Under the pieces are notes generated by a model that saw only the letters and a list, made by a program, of their open reading frames with translations, did not search any database and was not told where the DNA came from. Positions 1 to 8,382 of a stretch of 35,641 nt of DNA are shown piece after piece; position 1 is the stretch's first letter, and each line of letters begins with the position of its first letter. The translations under genes and the position numbers were made by a program. Source of the stretch: Saprospiraceae bacterium (lineage in GTDB: Bacteria; Bacteroidota; Bacteroidia; Chitinophagales; Saprospiraceae); the NCBI GenBank assembly GCA_020628855.1, contig JAHDEL010000031.1:2235-37875 (forward strand), in the 5' to 3' direction.

Positions 1-1783
1 ACATTTTGAATGATCCAGTGAGAGTCTTGGTCTCTTGCGTTACCTCCTCGGTACAGTCAGCTGTAAAGACACCTCTTACTTCTAATATATTACCAATACC
101 TTCCGAGATACTTGTGATTATAACTTGTCCTGTTTGACCTTCAGCTAGATAATAATTAGCCTCTGCCCCAAGATCATCATTATAGTAGATACTTATCCTT
201 TCCATCTCATAATCCTTTTCTTCCAATTGAGGGTTTGAGAAAGCATTTCCTAAGTAAAAGTCTATATCAACCCCTACTGAAATTAAATCATCCCACAACC
301 AACCATCAATTGATACAAATACATCATCTACAGGAGTTGAATATTTGTACATTCCAAGACTATCAATGATATTTAAGGGCGAACCCAAAAGATCATTTAA
401 TCTGATATGGTTTGCTTCATCTCCACAGACTACCACTTGTTCAAATGTATAATCTCCAGGCGCAGTGATGTTTTCAATAAAGGTCTGAGTCAGGTTGGTT
501 GCATCTACAACTCTTAAGTCAAATGTTTGGACATCACACACTGGCAATGATAAATTAATCTCGCCATCCACAATCGGGAAACTCCAATTGTTATAGACGA
601 ATACTCTTCCATCTTCTACAGGGTTAAGATCACAGTCAACGGCTTTACCTTGAATCAAAAGAAAATCAACATCGTCAGGGTTTACGGTGATAGTTCCAAG
701 GTCCGTATCATTATCAAAAGGTCCTACTTCCTGCTGGTAGATAATACCATTATCACAGTCATGATAGTGATAAATCGTCAAAGTCAATTCCACACCTTGC
801 TCAACTCTTCCTGAGAATACTCCTTCCGAATCTGTCCATCCTCTACCTCCTTTATTCTCTGCGTTTAGTATCGTAACTCTGTAATATGGCAAAGCGAAGC
901 CTTCTGAAACAATTTTACCAGAGACTACAACAGAAGGTGCTGACACGTCATAATTCCAGCAACTGAAGTGTGATACCTCTCCAGAATAGATTCCATTATC
1001 CAATTGTGCAAGGCCTTCTTTAATCCATATGCCTCTCTCGAAATCAAATGACCATAGATCTATTGTCTGCGGAGCATTCTCTAAGAGTACATCTGTTACT
1101 TCATAGTCGATGCTTACCGTCTTTCCCTCTTTAACTTGCAATTTGGTGCCATCAGGAGCTTGGAGTTCTACATTCACCATTCCGTAGCTCTCTAAAGTTA
1201 AGATTTCACCATCATCGGTTCGCGCTGTAAGGTCACCAGGCATAAATTCTTCAAGTCTGAAAGACGTCGGATCTATACCGAAGATTGCTATCTGCACTTC
1301 TCCACTGTAGTCTTCTTTTGTTCCATCCACCATAATCGACTCTGGAGTAAATCTTAGGCTTACTTTTCCTGAAGAGATTGTTGCATTCTCACTTGTGTTA
1401 AATGAGAGATCAAAATTCTTTTCTTGTAGAATTGTTCTTTGATATTGTGTCGATGATCCTGCAGATCTAAATGTCCGTGCATTCTCAAAATACCCTGATT
1501 TCTTGATGGTCACTACATTGTGCTGACTACCAACAGAGACATCACTAAATTTGTAAATCCCATCTTCGTCTGTATATGTGACGTCGCCTTTGAATTGGAC
1601 CTCGGCGCCAGATATCGGCGAGTCATCACGATGTGTCACAACACCATAAATATCTGAGGTATACATAACCTCTTCTATATCACCATCAGGGTTTGGGATA
1701 AATCCTTCTTCATCTTTCTTACAAGAAGTAAAGCAAAGAAGAAGCGAAAAAAGTATAATCGATAGGCTTTTTAATGTTTGCAT
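1..1783 (-). CDS. Large lipoprotein with carboxypeptidase-regulatory-like domain (C-terminus cut by window edge)
   Basis: An open frame starts at the ATG at 1783-1781 and runs without a stop to the left edge, giving 594 codons with the end missing. The N-terminus has a short basic-hydrophobic signal and a lipobox ending FTSC, with Cys21 followed by KKDEEG, so it should be a lipoprotein exported by Sec and cleaved by signal peptidase II. Residues about 38-105 resemble a carboxypeptidase regulatory-like (CarboxypepD_reg/CnaB-like) beta-sandwich: a phrase of the type DIYGVVTHRDDSPISGAEV followed by a YTDEDGIYKFSDVSVG stretch. A second similar module appears near residue 280 (VVSGKIVSEGFALPYYRV, then WTDSEGVFSGRV). 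The rest looks beta-rich and secreted. It follows hscB on the same strand after 96 bases. Function is unknown; a surface-exposed structural or adhesive lipoprotein is an inference only. Confidence 0.8.
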   Translation of the reverse strand, partial: MQTLKSLSIILFSLLLCFTSCKKDEEGFIPNPDGDIEEVMYTSDIYGVVTHRDDSPISGAEVQFKGDVTYTDEDGIYKFSDVSVGSQHNVVTIKKSGYFENARTFRSAGSSTQYQRTILQEKNFDLSFNTSENATISSGKVSLRFTPESIMVDGTKEDYSGEVQIAIFGIDPTSFRLEEFMPGDLTARTDDGEILTLESYGMVNVELQAPDGTKLQVKEGKTVSIDYEVTDVLLENAPQTIDLWSFDFERGIWIKEGLAQLDNGIYSGEVSHFSCWNYDVSAPSVVVSGKIVSEGFALPYYRVTILNAENKGGRGWTDSEGVFSGRVEQGVELTLTIYHYHDCDNGIIYQQEVGPFDNDTDLGTITVNPDDVDFLLIQGKAVDCDLNPVEDGRVFVYNNWSFPIVDGEINLSLPVCDVQTFDLRVVDATNLTQTFIENITAPGDYTFEQVVVCGDEANHIRLNDLLGSPLNIIDSLGMYKYSTPVDDVFVSIDGWLWDDLISVGVDIDFYLGNAFSNPQLEEKDYEMERISIYYNDDLGAEANYYLAEGQTGQVIITSISEGIGNILEVRGVFTADCTEEVTQETKTLTGSFKM

Positions 1784-1879
1784 TTTAGGACCGTTTTTTA
1801 AAGTTAAGAAAATCTGTTCTTCGGAGTCTCCACACTGAAGACTGACGAACCTTAAAAACGTTGCCTGAAAAATGAAAAA

Positions 1880-2380
1880 TTATTTTAAAGCTGCCCTTAG
1901 CCTTTTTAGATACTGTCTTTTTAGATAGTAAGATTTGAGCCTTTCGGCAAATGCAGAACTGAGTTCTGAAAGGTCAGACATCTGTAAAAGATCTTGGACC
2001 TGATCTTCAATTTGCATTTCAAATTCTGCTACTTCTGCTATGACAGTTTGCTTTTCTGTATCAGAATCTGCTATTTCTATGCGCTCATTCAAATCCATCA
2101 TTTCAAATAAGAACTCCTGAGGGAGCGCTTGGTTATTACCCTTTACTTCGACATCATGCAACTCCAGAATATGTGCTAATCGCAGCTGTGGTTCGCTTAT
2201 CACCTTGTATCCAGTATTAATTTCAGCGGTCATTCTGATCGCTAAGAGCTGCTCACTTTCGGAGGCTTGAGTGAAGAAATCAGGATGATATTCTCTACTT
2301 TTAAGAAGATATCTTCGCTTCAAATCTCCCTCATCAATATTCATGGTGGGAAGTAACTCAAATAAGGCAAAGTAATTCAT
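1880..2380 (-). CDS. hscB: Fe-S assembly co-chaperone HscB (J-domain protein)
   Basis: The 166-residue product matches the usual HscB size (E. coli about 171). Residues 1-75 form a J-domain beginning NYFALFELLPT, with the diagnostic HPD tripeptide at about residues 32-34 (REYHPDFF) that stimulates the Hsp70 partner's ATPase. Residues 85-166 fit the C-terminal helical bundle that binds the IscU-type scaffold, ending with the family-like LKRQYLKRLRAALK. Known role: delivers the Fe-S scaffold to HscA/DnaK for cluster transfer in the cytoplasm. Its ATG shares one base with the stop of rseP (TGATG), so translation is probably coupled. No hscA, iscU or other isc/suf gene lies in the window, so the Hsp70 partner cannot be named. 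Confidence 0.88.
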   Translation of the reverse strand: MNYFALFELLPTMNIDEGDLKRRYLLKSREYHPDFFTQASESEQLLAIRMTAEINTGYKVISEPQLRLAHILELHDVEVKGNNQALPQEFLFEMMDLNERIEIADSDTEKQTVIAEVAEFEMQIEDQVQDLLQMSDLSELSSAFAERLKSYYLKRQYLKRLRAALK

Positions 2381-3696
2381 CAGATATGCCGCATTATATC
2401 AATACCTATAGCATAAATCATAAAGATTATCACAAGAATAAATCCTATGAACGTTGCATATTCTAAGACCCTATCACTCGGTTTGCGACCAGTGATTACC
2501 TCTATCAGTAAGAACATCACATGCCCTCCATCTAATGCAGGAATAGGTAATAAATTAATAAACCCAAGTAGCAAAGAAAGCATACCTGTCATTTGCCAAA
2601 ATCTTGACCAATCCCAAGTATCTCCAAACTGTTTTCCGATTGAAATGAAGCTACCTAATGACTCCTTAGCCTTAATCTTACCTGAAAACATCTTACCAAA
2701 GGCACTAATCTGCCCACCTAAAAACTCTAACCCTTGTTGAGTACCTAAACCTAAGGACTCGAGCAACCCAAATTTTTCAATAATAGGCTCTGGTTGGACT
2801 GGCATAATACCTAGCATGTTACCTTCCTCAACAACAAAAACTTTTGACAATGTATCCCCATCTCTGAGTATCTGCAATGTTGATTCATTACCAAAATTGT
2901 CTCTAAATGTCTCTTGAAATTGATGGAAGTATCTAGCGTCATTACCATTAAGTGTAAGCAATTGATCTCCCTTTCTGAGGTCAATTGATTCTGCTATGCT
3001 CTCTTCAGCGATGTATCCCAATTCGGATTTAAATCTAGCATCATAAATGCGTTTGCCTTGATTCTCGTACTTAGTTAACATATGAATGTGCTCTTCTGTA
3101 ATCGGCAATGTTATTTGCTGACCTGCTCTTCGTACAGTTACAGAGGTTGCATCTCCTAAGACTGCTCCATTTACAATCACATTAGGAGAGAACTTTTCCA
3201 CTTCTTCAGCCCCAACTTTGAGTATGTGATCTCCATCTTGCAGTCCAAGTTCTATACCCAAACTGTCTACTACGATTCCATCTGTTATGCTATCATTGGA
3301 TACATACGATTTGCCATAAGAGAAGATGATGAGCCCAAAAATGAGGAAGCCAAGTATAAAGTTGACAATGATTCCTCCGAGCATGATGATCAACCGTTGC
3401 CATGCAGGCTTAGACCTAAATTCCCAAGGCTGTGGTTCTCCCTTGAGTTGTTCACTGTCAAAACTTTCATCAACCATTCCAGATATCTTGACATATCCAC
3501 CTAGTGGGAGCCATCCTATACCCCACTCCACTTCTCCAATCTGCTTTTTGTAGAGAGAAAACCATGGGTTAAAGAAGAGATAAAACTTCTCTACTCGAGT
3601 CTTAAACCATCTTGCTGTCACAAAGTGTCCCATCTCGTGCAAGAGCACCATAATGGAAAGACTTAAAAGAAACTGAACAACCGTTATCCACACCAT
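2380..3696 (-). CDS. rseP: RseP-type site-2 zinc metalloprotease
   Basis: This 438-residue polytopic inner-membrane protease carries the zinc motif HEMGH at residues 20-24 in the first membrane helix and the second metal-ligand motif LDGGH at 388-392 near the C-terminus, the standard peptidase M50B layout. Between them lies a periplasmic region with PDZ-like segments (for example DGIVVDSLGIELGLQDGD and RKGDQLLTLNG). The family cleaves membrane-spanning anti-sigma factors and signal-peptide remnants within the bilayer. In many Bacteroidota rseP follows dxr; here it is the first gene of its strand run, divergent from an alpha/beta hydrolase, with a TAnnTTTG promoter box just upstream at 3740-3733. 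Its stop overlaps the hscB start by one base. Both catalytic motifs are intact. Confidence 0.93.
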   Translation of the reverse strand: MVWITVVQFLLSLSIMVLLHEMGHFVTARWFKTRVEKFYLFFNPWFSLYKKQIGEVEWGIGWLPLGGYVKISGMVDESFDSEQLKGEPQPWEFRSKPAWQRLIIMLGGIIVNFILGFLIFGLIIFSYGKSYVSNDSITDGIVVDSLGIELGLQDGDHILKVGAEEVEKFSPNVIVNGAVLGDATSVTVRRAGQQITLPITEEHIHMLTKYENQGKRIYDARFKSELGYIAEESIAESIDLRKGDQLLTLNGNDARYFHQFQETFRDNFGNESTLQILRDGDTLSKVFVVEEGNMLGIMPVQPEPIIEKFGLLESLGLGTQQGLEFLGGQISAFGKMFSGKIKAKESLGSFISIGKQFGDTWDWSRFWQMTGMLSLLLGFINLLPIPALDGGHVMFLLIEVITGRKPSDRVLEYATFIGFILVIIFMIYAIGIDIMRHI

Positions 3697-3732
3697 TCTA
3701 AACGTGTTTTACTTGGAAAAAAATCAAGAATG

Positions 3733-3740
3733 CAAATGTA
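3733..3740 (-). promoter_or_regulatory. Putative -7 promoter box (TACATTTG) for rseP-hscB
   Basis: The minus strand reads TACATTTG here, a perfect match to the Bacteroidota sigma-A -7 element TAnnTTTG. It lies 36 bases upstream of the rseP ATG. Transcription would start near 3728, giving a leader of roughly 30 bases. A TTTG on the minus strand at 3770-3767 is a possible -33 element, but the 26-base spacing is longer than the usual 17-23. Confidence 0.5.
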
Positions 3741-3845
3741 CTTTAAATGCTTATACTCCTTTATTTCAAAAAAAATTCTTTTCAACCCAAGATTTTTGCA
3801 ACAAATGCAGTCATTGTACGTAATATATCTCAACACACACTACCT

Positions 3846-4832
3846 ATGACACGGAGCATCTTCTACATACTTGGTTTTTTTTTCATTATAGCCACACTTT
3901 ACAAGGCTGGACCAAAAGCAAATTTTGATCTTGTTGATAATATTCCGTTTCAAAGTGAGATGAGTGTTCAGGATGTCTACAATTCCATTGTCAATCGGGA
4001 AGAGACGACTTCCCAGTTGAAGTCTGATAATGAAGCTAGAGTGATCTGGGTAGATAGTCTTCAAAAAACTAAGAACGTTATCTTATATCTCCATGGCTTT
4101 GGAGCTAGCCAATATGAGGCAGAGCCTATGCACAAAAATTTGGCTAAGCAATTTGGATGTAACCTCCTCTTAAGTCGTTTTCCAAAATGTGGTATAGATT
4201 CGGAAGAAGCACTCCATAATATCTCTCCTGAACTTTTTGTAGAATATGGAAAAGAAGTTATAGATCAGGCATCAAAACTTGGAGACAATCTCTACATCAT
4301 GTCAACGTCAACTGGGAGTACAATATCTGTCTACTTAGCTGGAGCAGACAAACGAGTGGATGGTTTAATAATGTTATCGCCCAATTTTGGAATTGATAAT
4401 CCTTTCTTCGATTTTTTAGATGGTCCTTGGGGTCAACAATTACTAAACTTTCTCTACAAGGATGGCTATAGACATTCTAGTTCGGATAAAGAATACGCTA
4501 AATATTGGACAACAAGATATAAGGCTAATGCCTTAATCGCTCTTGATAATCTTGTCTCGCAAACAATGAAAAACTCAATATTTAAGTCAATTGATATTCC
4601 TTATTTTATAGGTTATACTGAGCACGATCAAGTTATAGATCAAGGAAGGATCTTTGATTTCGCCAATTATGCTTCAACAGCTAAGTCAGAAACTCAAATT
4701 ATTAACTTCAAGGAAGCGAAGCAGCATGTTATTGGCTGTCATCTCACCAATGATCATTGGCAAAATGTACAAGACTCTATTTCTGGATTTATGACTAATG
4801 TTTTGGAGCTAGAGCAAGCTAGTCTTCAATAG
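3846..4832 (+). CDS. Alpha/beta-hydrolase family protein, membrane-anchored or secreted
   Basis: The frame is open back to an ATG at 3747, but I choose the ATG at 3846 (328 residues) because it places a signal-anchor helix (TRSIFYILGFFFIIATLY) at the N-terminus; the extra 33 upstream residues are low-complexity and lie in the rseP promoter region. Beta-strand 3 and the oxyanion loop are visible as VILYLHGFGAS. The nucleophile elbow is IMSTSTGST, a variant of GxSxG with Ser in place of the first Gly. YTEHDQVID fits the acid strand, and a His lies in the AKQHVIGCHLTNDHW tail. The substrate is unknown; esterase or lipase-like activity on the periplasmic side is an inference. Its last 14 bases overlap tail-to-tail with the PorE-like gene. 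A near-match -7 box (GATTTTTG) lies at 3791-3798. Confidence 0.75.
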   Translation: MTRSIFYILGFFFIIATLYKAGPKANFDLVDNIPFQSEMSVQDVYNSIVNREETTSQLKSDNEARVIWVDSLQKTKNVILYLHGFGASQYEAEPMHKNLAKQFGCNLLLSRFPKCGIDSEEALHNISPELFVEYGKEVIDQASKLGDNLYIMSTSTGSTISVYLAGADKRVDGLIMLSPNFGIDNPFFDFLDGPWGQQLLNFLYKDGYRHSSSDKEYAKYWTTRYKANALIALDNLVSQTMKNSIFKSIDIPYFIGYTEHDQVIDQGRIFDFANYASTAKSETQIINFKEAKQHVIGCHLTNDHWQNVQDSISGFMTNVLELEQASLQ

Positions 4833-7248
4833 CAGGAAGAAGTCTTGCTTGGAATCTCAATTCATTTACAATTTGCTCAGTATTTGAGATAACATCTACC
4901 ACTTTAGTAATTGTACCTGGCTTGTCATTTGTACTATCATATTTGACAAAGATTTCACCACTTTCTCCTGGAGCAATCTTTTCTCTTGGCCAATCTAACT
5001 CAGTGCACTTGCATGCAGTGACCAGTTCGATTAACAAATCTGAGTCTCCTGAATTAACAAAAGAATACACCATACCTTTCTGCTCTCCTATGCGAATATC
5101 ACCTAAGTCAAAGTGATCATCTCTGAATTTAAAATCTGGGTACTTTTCTTCTACATCTTGAAGAGGTGAAAAACTACCAAAGTCTGGAACAGATTGTCTG
5201 CCGCCATTATAGCTTGGTTGGACTTCACGCCTGATCTCAATAGTCGTTGGTCCAGAAATAATCTTAAACTCTGTTCTTCTATTTCTTCTATGTTCATCTT
5301 CTGAACATTTGACTCCATTTGTGCAACCATTAAGGATTTGTTCTTCGCCGTAACCTTTAGCTACAATTCTATCCTTACTAATACCTTTCTTGGTTAACCA
5401 TTTTTTTGCTGACTCTGACCTTCGCTGCGAGAGATCTTGGTTATAAGAGTCTCTACCACGCGAATCGGTATGCGAACTCAGTTCGATTACCATCTCAGGG
5501 TAGGTGTTCATCAAGTTCTGAAGGAATCTCAAATCTTCCTCTGAAGCCTTCAGTATTTTATCATCATCCAAGTCATAATAAATGTTTTTCAACCTGATAG
5601 GTTCGTTTATTGTTACGACTTGTACTGCTGGATCTTTTGGCTTTTCGACAACTACCTCCTTCTTAGGTTCAGCTTTTAAAGTCAATGTTTTATTTACAGT
5701 ATAATCATCTATAATGCCTGCTGTATTAAACTCAAGTGAGTCAGAATAATAACCATCCTTAGAAACAACAATTCGATATTCATTATCTCCATCTAATAAG
5801 AAAGAGAATTGATTAGAAGTCTCTTCTTTCTTTGCTTCACTTTGATCAGAATCAGTCAGATTTCTCAAATTGACCGTAGCTCCATTTAGAGGTCCATCCG
5901 CATTATTTATTGTTGCAATTAAGTCTATCACGACTTCTCTTACTTGGATAGTGAATACATCATCACAACAAGTTTCTGATGTGATTCTCTTTTTATTTTT
6001 TGAAGGTCTATTTGACACAAAATACCCTCTGTTACCTTCTTTAGAAAAACTGAGATAAGTATCATCTAGCGACGAGTTATAACCTAGCCCCATATTTGTT
6101 GGTGCACTCCAACCTTCGCCAGACCAAGTTGCTGAAAAGATATCAAAACCACCAATAGTTGGTAGACCATCTGAGCTGAAGTAAAGAATTCCTCCTTGAT
6201 AAAAAGGAGTAATCTCATCACCAGCTGTATTAATTCCTTCACCAAGATTAACTGGAGTACTGTAGTTATCATCTCCTTTTATAGTGCTATAATACAGGTC
6301 AAAGCCGCCTTTGCCACCAGGCATATCCGACGAAAAGAAAAGCACTCGCTCCCCATAGAGTTCTCCAACAGCAGGATTCTTAACCATATAATCACCATTC
6401 ACTGGTGATTCAAGATCGAGAGGTGGTTTCCATCCATCTTCACTTTTGTAACTCTTAAAGATTCTAGATGAAACAATATTCGTTTCTTCCATCTTAATCC
6501 TAGTAAAGTACATTTCTCTACCATCTTCAGAAAATGCTGGATTAGTTGTGTGGAATCCTTTTCTATTTATTGATTCTGGTAAGGCTGTTGGTTTAGAAAA
6601 ACCATCACCTCCATTTGTAGATGTGTAAATCTTCATATGGTAATCATCTTCTACTTCAGACAGGTCGATAGCTTGTCTTCTATTGAATGATGAAAAATAT
6701 ACTGTTCCATCTTCATATTCAATTGGCCTAGATTCTGTAGACCCGTTATTAATTCCATCTGCTGGATTTATATCTACTTCGATGTTATCGCTTAATGCAT
6801 TATATTGGTTAATACCTTCAGCAGCTAATATGACTTGTGCTTTTGTAGCCGGGTCTGGGTCATTCTCCAATATGATTTTATAACAATTGAGTGCAAGTTG
6901 ATATTCTCCAGCTGCTTTGAGAGCATCACCATAGGCTTTTCTGTGTTGAATGAATTGATTTTCTTGTTTTTCTCTTTTGAAGAGTCGCTCGTACCAACTC
7001 ACTGCTCTTTTGTAGTTTCTTGTCTTATAGTAGAGTTCGGCAATTTTAGGATTAAGACCAAAGTCTTTAGTCTCCTTATAGGCATTATCATACCACTCTA
7101 GTGCATTTACATAATCTCCCGCAGCTTCGCATTCTGCAGCAACTTCTAACATTTGTTCAACCGTACTTACTCTCACTGGCTGTGCCGAAAGTGCAAATGT
7201 GAATAATACAGTCGTTATTAGTAAATAATATCTCCAATTGTTATGCAT
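4819..7248 (-). CDS. PorE-like envelope protein: TPR + PD40 propeller + CRD + OmpA + DUF1573
   Basis: An 809-residue exported protein with signal peptide 1-22 (cut near ALSA/QP). Domains in order: TPR repeats about 30-150; WD40-like/PD40 propeller blades about 170-430 (recurring YFSS and GGFDLYYS-type strands); a carboxypeptidase-regulatory-like domain about 440-525; an OmpA C-terminal peptidoglycan-binding domain about 550-665, with the diaminopimelate-binding residues D595 (SSHTDSRG) and R610 (LSQRRSE); and a C-terminal DUF1573 domain about 705-805, containing FDLGDIRIGE, CKCTELDWP and IAPGESGEI. The first four domains match the architecture reported for PorE of the type IX secretion system, which links outer-membrane components to peptidoglycan. 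It lies 42 bases downstream of a PorP/SprF gene, the usual pairing. The DUF1573 tail is unusual. Whether it serves T9SS itself or a paralogous role cannot be told from sequence. Confidence 0.88.
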   Translation of the reverse strand: MHNNWRYYLLITTVLFTFALSAQPVRVSTVEQMLEVAAECEAAGDYVNALEWYDNAYKETKDFGLNPKIAELYYKTRNYKRAVSWYERLFKREKQENQFIQHRKAYGDALKAAGEYQLALNCYKIILENDPDPATKAQVILAAEGINQYNALSDNIEVDINPADGINNGSTESRPIEYEDGTVYFSSFNRRQAIDLSEVEDDYHMKIYTSTNGGDGFSKPTALPESINRKGFHTTNPAFSEDGREMYFTRIKMEETNIVSSRIFKSYKSEDGWKPPLDLESPVNGDYMVKNPAVGELYGERVLFFSSDMPGGKGGFDLYYSTIKGDDNYSTPVNLGEGINTAGDEITPFYQGGILYFSSDGLPTIGGFDIFSATWSGEGWSAPTNMGLGYNSSLDDTYLSFSKEGNRGYFVSNRPSKNKKRITSETCCDDVFTIQVREVVIDLIATINNADGPLNGATVNLRNLTDSDQSEAKKEETSNQFSFLLDGDNEYRIVVSKDGYYSDSLEFNTAGIIDDYTVNKTLTLKAEPKKEVVVEKPKDPAVQVVTINEPIRLKNIYYDLDDDKILKASEEDLRFLQNLMNTYPEMVIELSSHTDSRGRDSYNQDLSQRRSESAKKWLTKKGISKDRIVAKGYGEEQILNGCTNGVKCSEDEHRRNRRTEFKIISGPTTIEIRREVQPSYNGGRQSVPDFGSFSPLQDVEEKYPDFKFRDDHFDLGDIRIGEQKGMVYSFVNSGDSDLLIELVTACKCTELDWPREKIAPGESGEIFVKYDSTNDKPGTITKVVDVISNTEQIVNELRFQARLLPAIED

Positions 7249-7290
7249 AGATATTGGTTTAGTATGGTCGTAGATGTCTATTCTTAATTA

Positions 7291-8337
7291 TTAAAGTCTT
7301 GGGCAAAGCATTATTGGCTCAGGTTCAGGTTTCTTATAGATCTTAAAAATCTTGGAAAATCCAAGTTCTATCGCTCCAGGACCAGAAGCCTGAGGCACGC
7401 CAAAATGCAAGTCAAAAGCCAACCCAACTCTGGTATCTCCAAAGTCAGCACCAAGTAGAGCTTGCAAAGATTTGATAGTCGTAAGGAGTCTAGCCCCAAC
7501 ACCAAAGTTTAGCCAAACATCTTTCTTCTCGTTAAATTGATAAGAGAAGTTAGTTTGGGCATTCAAGTATCGTGCATCTTTTCCTTCAATATTCACAACG
7601 AAGCCAGGCTTCCAAACAAAACGGTCGCTCAGGTTTGTATAATAAAAGAGAAACCCTGTAAAATCCTTTCTAAGCTCACTGACAGCACCAGTCAAATTAA
7701 TTCTTGGGTTGAATGGTTGTCTCATTGCAATTCCCATCTTAAAATCTGCAGATCTACCTGCCGGAGTTGTCAACACAAAACCTAATGAATAGTCAACTGA
7801 ACTATTATTTATTTTACCTTCCTGTGCTGTGCTAAATGTCTGGGTGACATCCCCAGTGTTACCCGTTATGAGGCCATTTCTGGTGATGTAATCTCCACTG
7901 CCATCAAGGGTGTTAGACACATTACCTACAGAAAATCCTATCGCTAAATCACTCATGCTTTTCTTATCCAAGACAAGGTGATAAGCAATCGAAGGATACA
8001 TCTCTTGTCTGACGAAGTTGGATGTAATCCCTTGTCTTCCAAAATTGACTCCCACTGAGATCCAATCTTCTTTCTTTAGTGCTATTCCATTAATATTGAT
8101 ATCAACAGATCCATTCACCATTTGATACTCTTCGTTCGGACCAGCAACTCTCCAATCCTGATCTCTCAAAAGAGCGTTCAATCGAAATGTTCCATAAAAT
8201 CCTCCAGTATTTGCTGGATTGAGCATGAGAGGATTCATGTTCATATGGGTATAGTGAATAAACTGTGCTTCTGTTCTTTGAGAACACAAGAATATACACA
8301 GAATAGCAGTTGTAATTTGTAGAAGTCTTAGACTCAT
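7291..8337 (-). CDS. PorP/SprF family type IX secretion outer-membrane protein
   Basis: A 348-residue outer-membrane beta-barrel protein. It starts with a signal peptide ending at about residue 25 (QRTEAQ), then the family hallmark FIHYTHMNMNPLMLNPANTG, in which the first strand follows an N/P-rich segment. Alternating amphipathic strands and glycines continue to a C-terminus ending MLCPRL, a common PorP/SprF ending. PorP/SprF proteins bind gliding/secretion components such as PorK/N rings or SprB-type adhesins at the outer membrane; Bacteroidota genomes have many paralogues, often paired with an OmpA-family partner as here. No giant adhesin gene is nearby, so the specific client is unknown. 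It is first in its operon. A 7/8 match to the -7 box (TATGTTTT on the minus strand) lies at 8378-8371. Confidence 0.92.
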   Translation of the reverse strand: MSLRLLQITTAILCIFLCSQRTEAQFIHYTHMNMNPLMLNPANTGGFYGTFRLNALLRDQDWRVAGPNEEYQMVNGSVDININGIALKKEDWISVGVNFGRQGITSNFVRQEMYPSIAYHLVLDKKSMSDLAIGFSVGNVSNTLDGSGDYITRNGLITGNTGDVTQTFSTAQEGKINNSSVDYSLGFVLTTPAGRSADFKMGIAMRQPFNPRINLTGAVSELRKDFTGFLFYYTNLSDRFVWKPGFVVNIEGKDARYLNAQTNFSYQFNEKKDVWLNFGVGARLLTTIKSLQALLGADFGDTRVGLAFDLHFGVPQASGPGAIELGFSKIFKIYKKPEPEPIMLCPRL

Positions 8338-8349
8338 ATTTTACATTTG
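8316..8349 (+). promoter_or_regulatory. Putative -33/-7 promoter for the DUF2279 gene
   Basis: TACATTTG at 8342-8349 matches the Bacteroidota -7 consensus TAnnTTTG. TTTG at 8316-8319 sits 22 bases before it, within the usual spacing for the -33 TTG/TTTG element. It points to the plus-strand gene starting at 8383, with a leader of about 30 bases. The -33 box falls inside the first codons of the divergent porP-like gene. Confidence 0.55.
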
Positions 8350-8382
8350 AGAGTTAATAGACGGTAAGATAAAACATATTCC

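Noticed and set aside
1825-1842. Short inverted repeat AGTCT/AGACT between hscB and the lipoprotein gene
   Set aside because: Only a five-base clean stem with a nine-base loop and no T-run after it; too weak to call a terminator.
3747-3845. N-terminal extension of the alpha/beta hydrolase from the ATG at 3747
   Set aside because: The 33 added residues are low-complexity, precede a good signal-anchor helix, and overlap the rseP promoter region.
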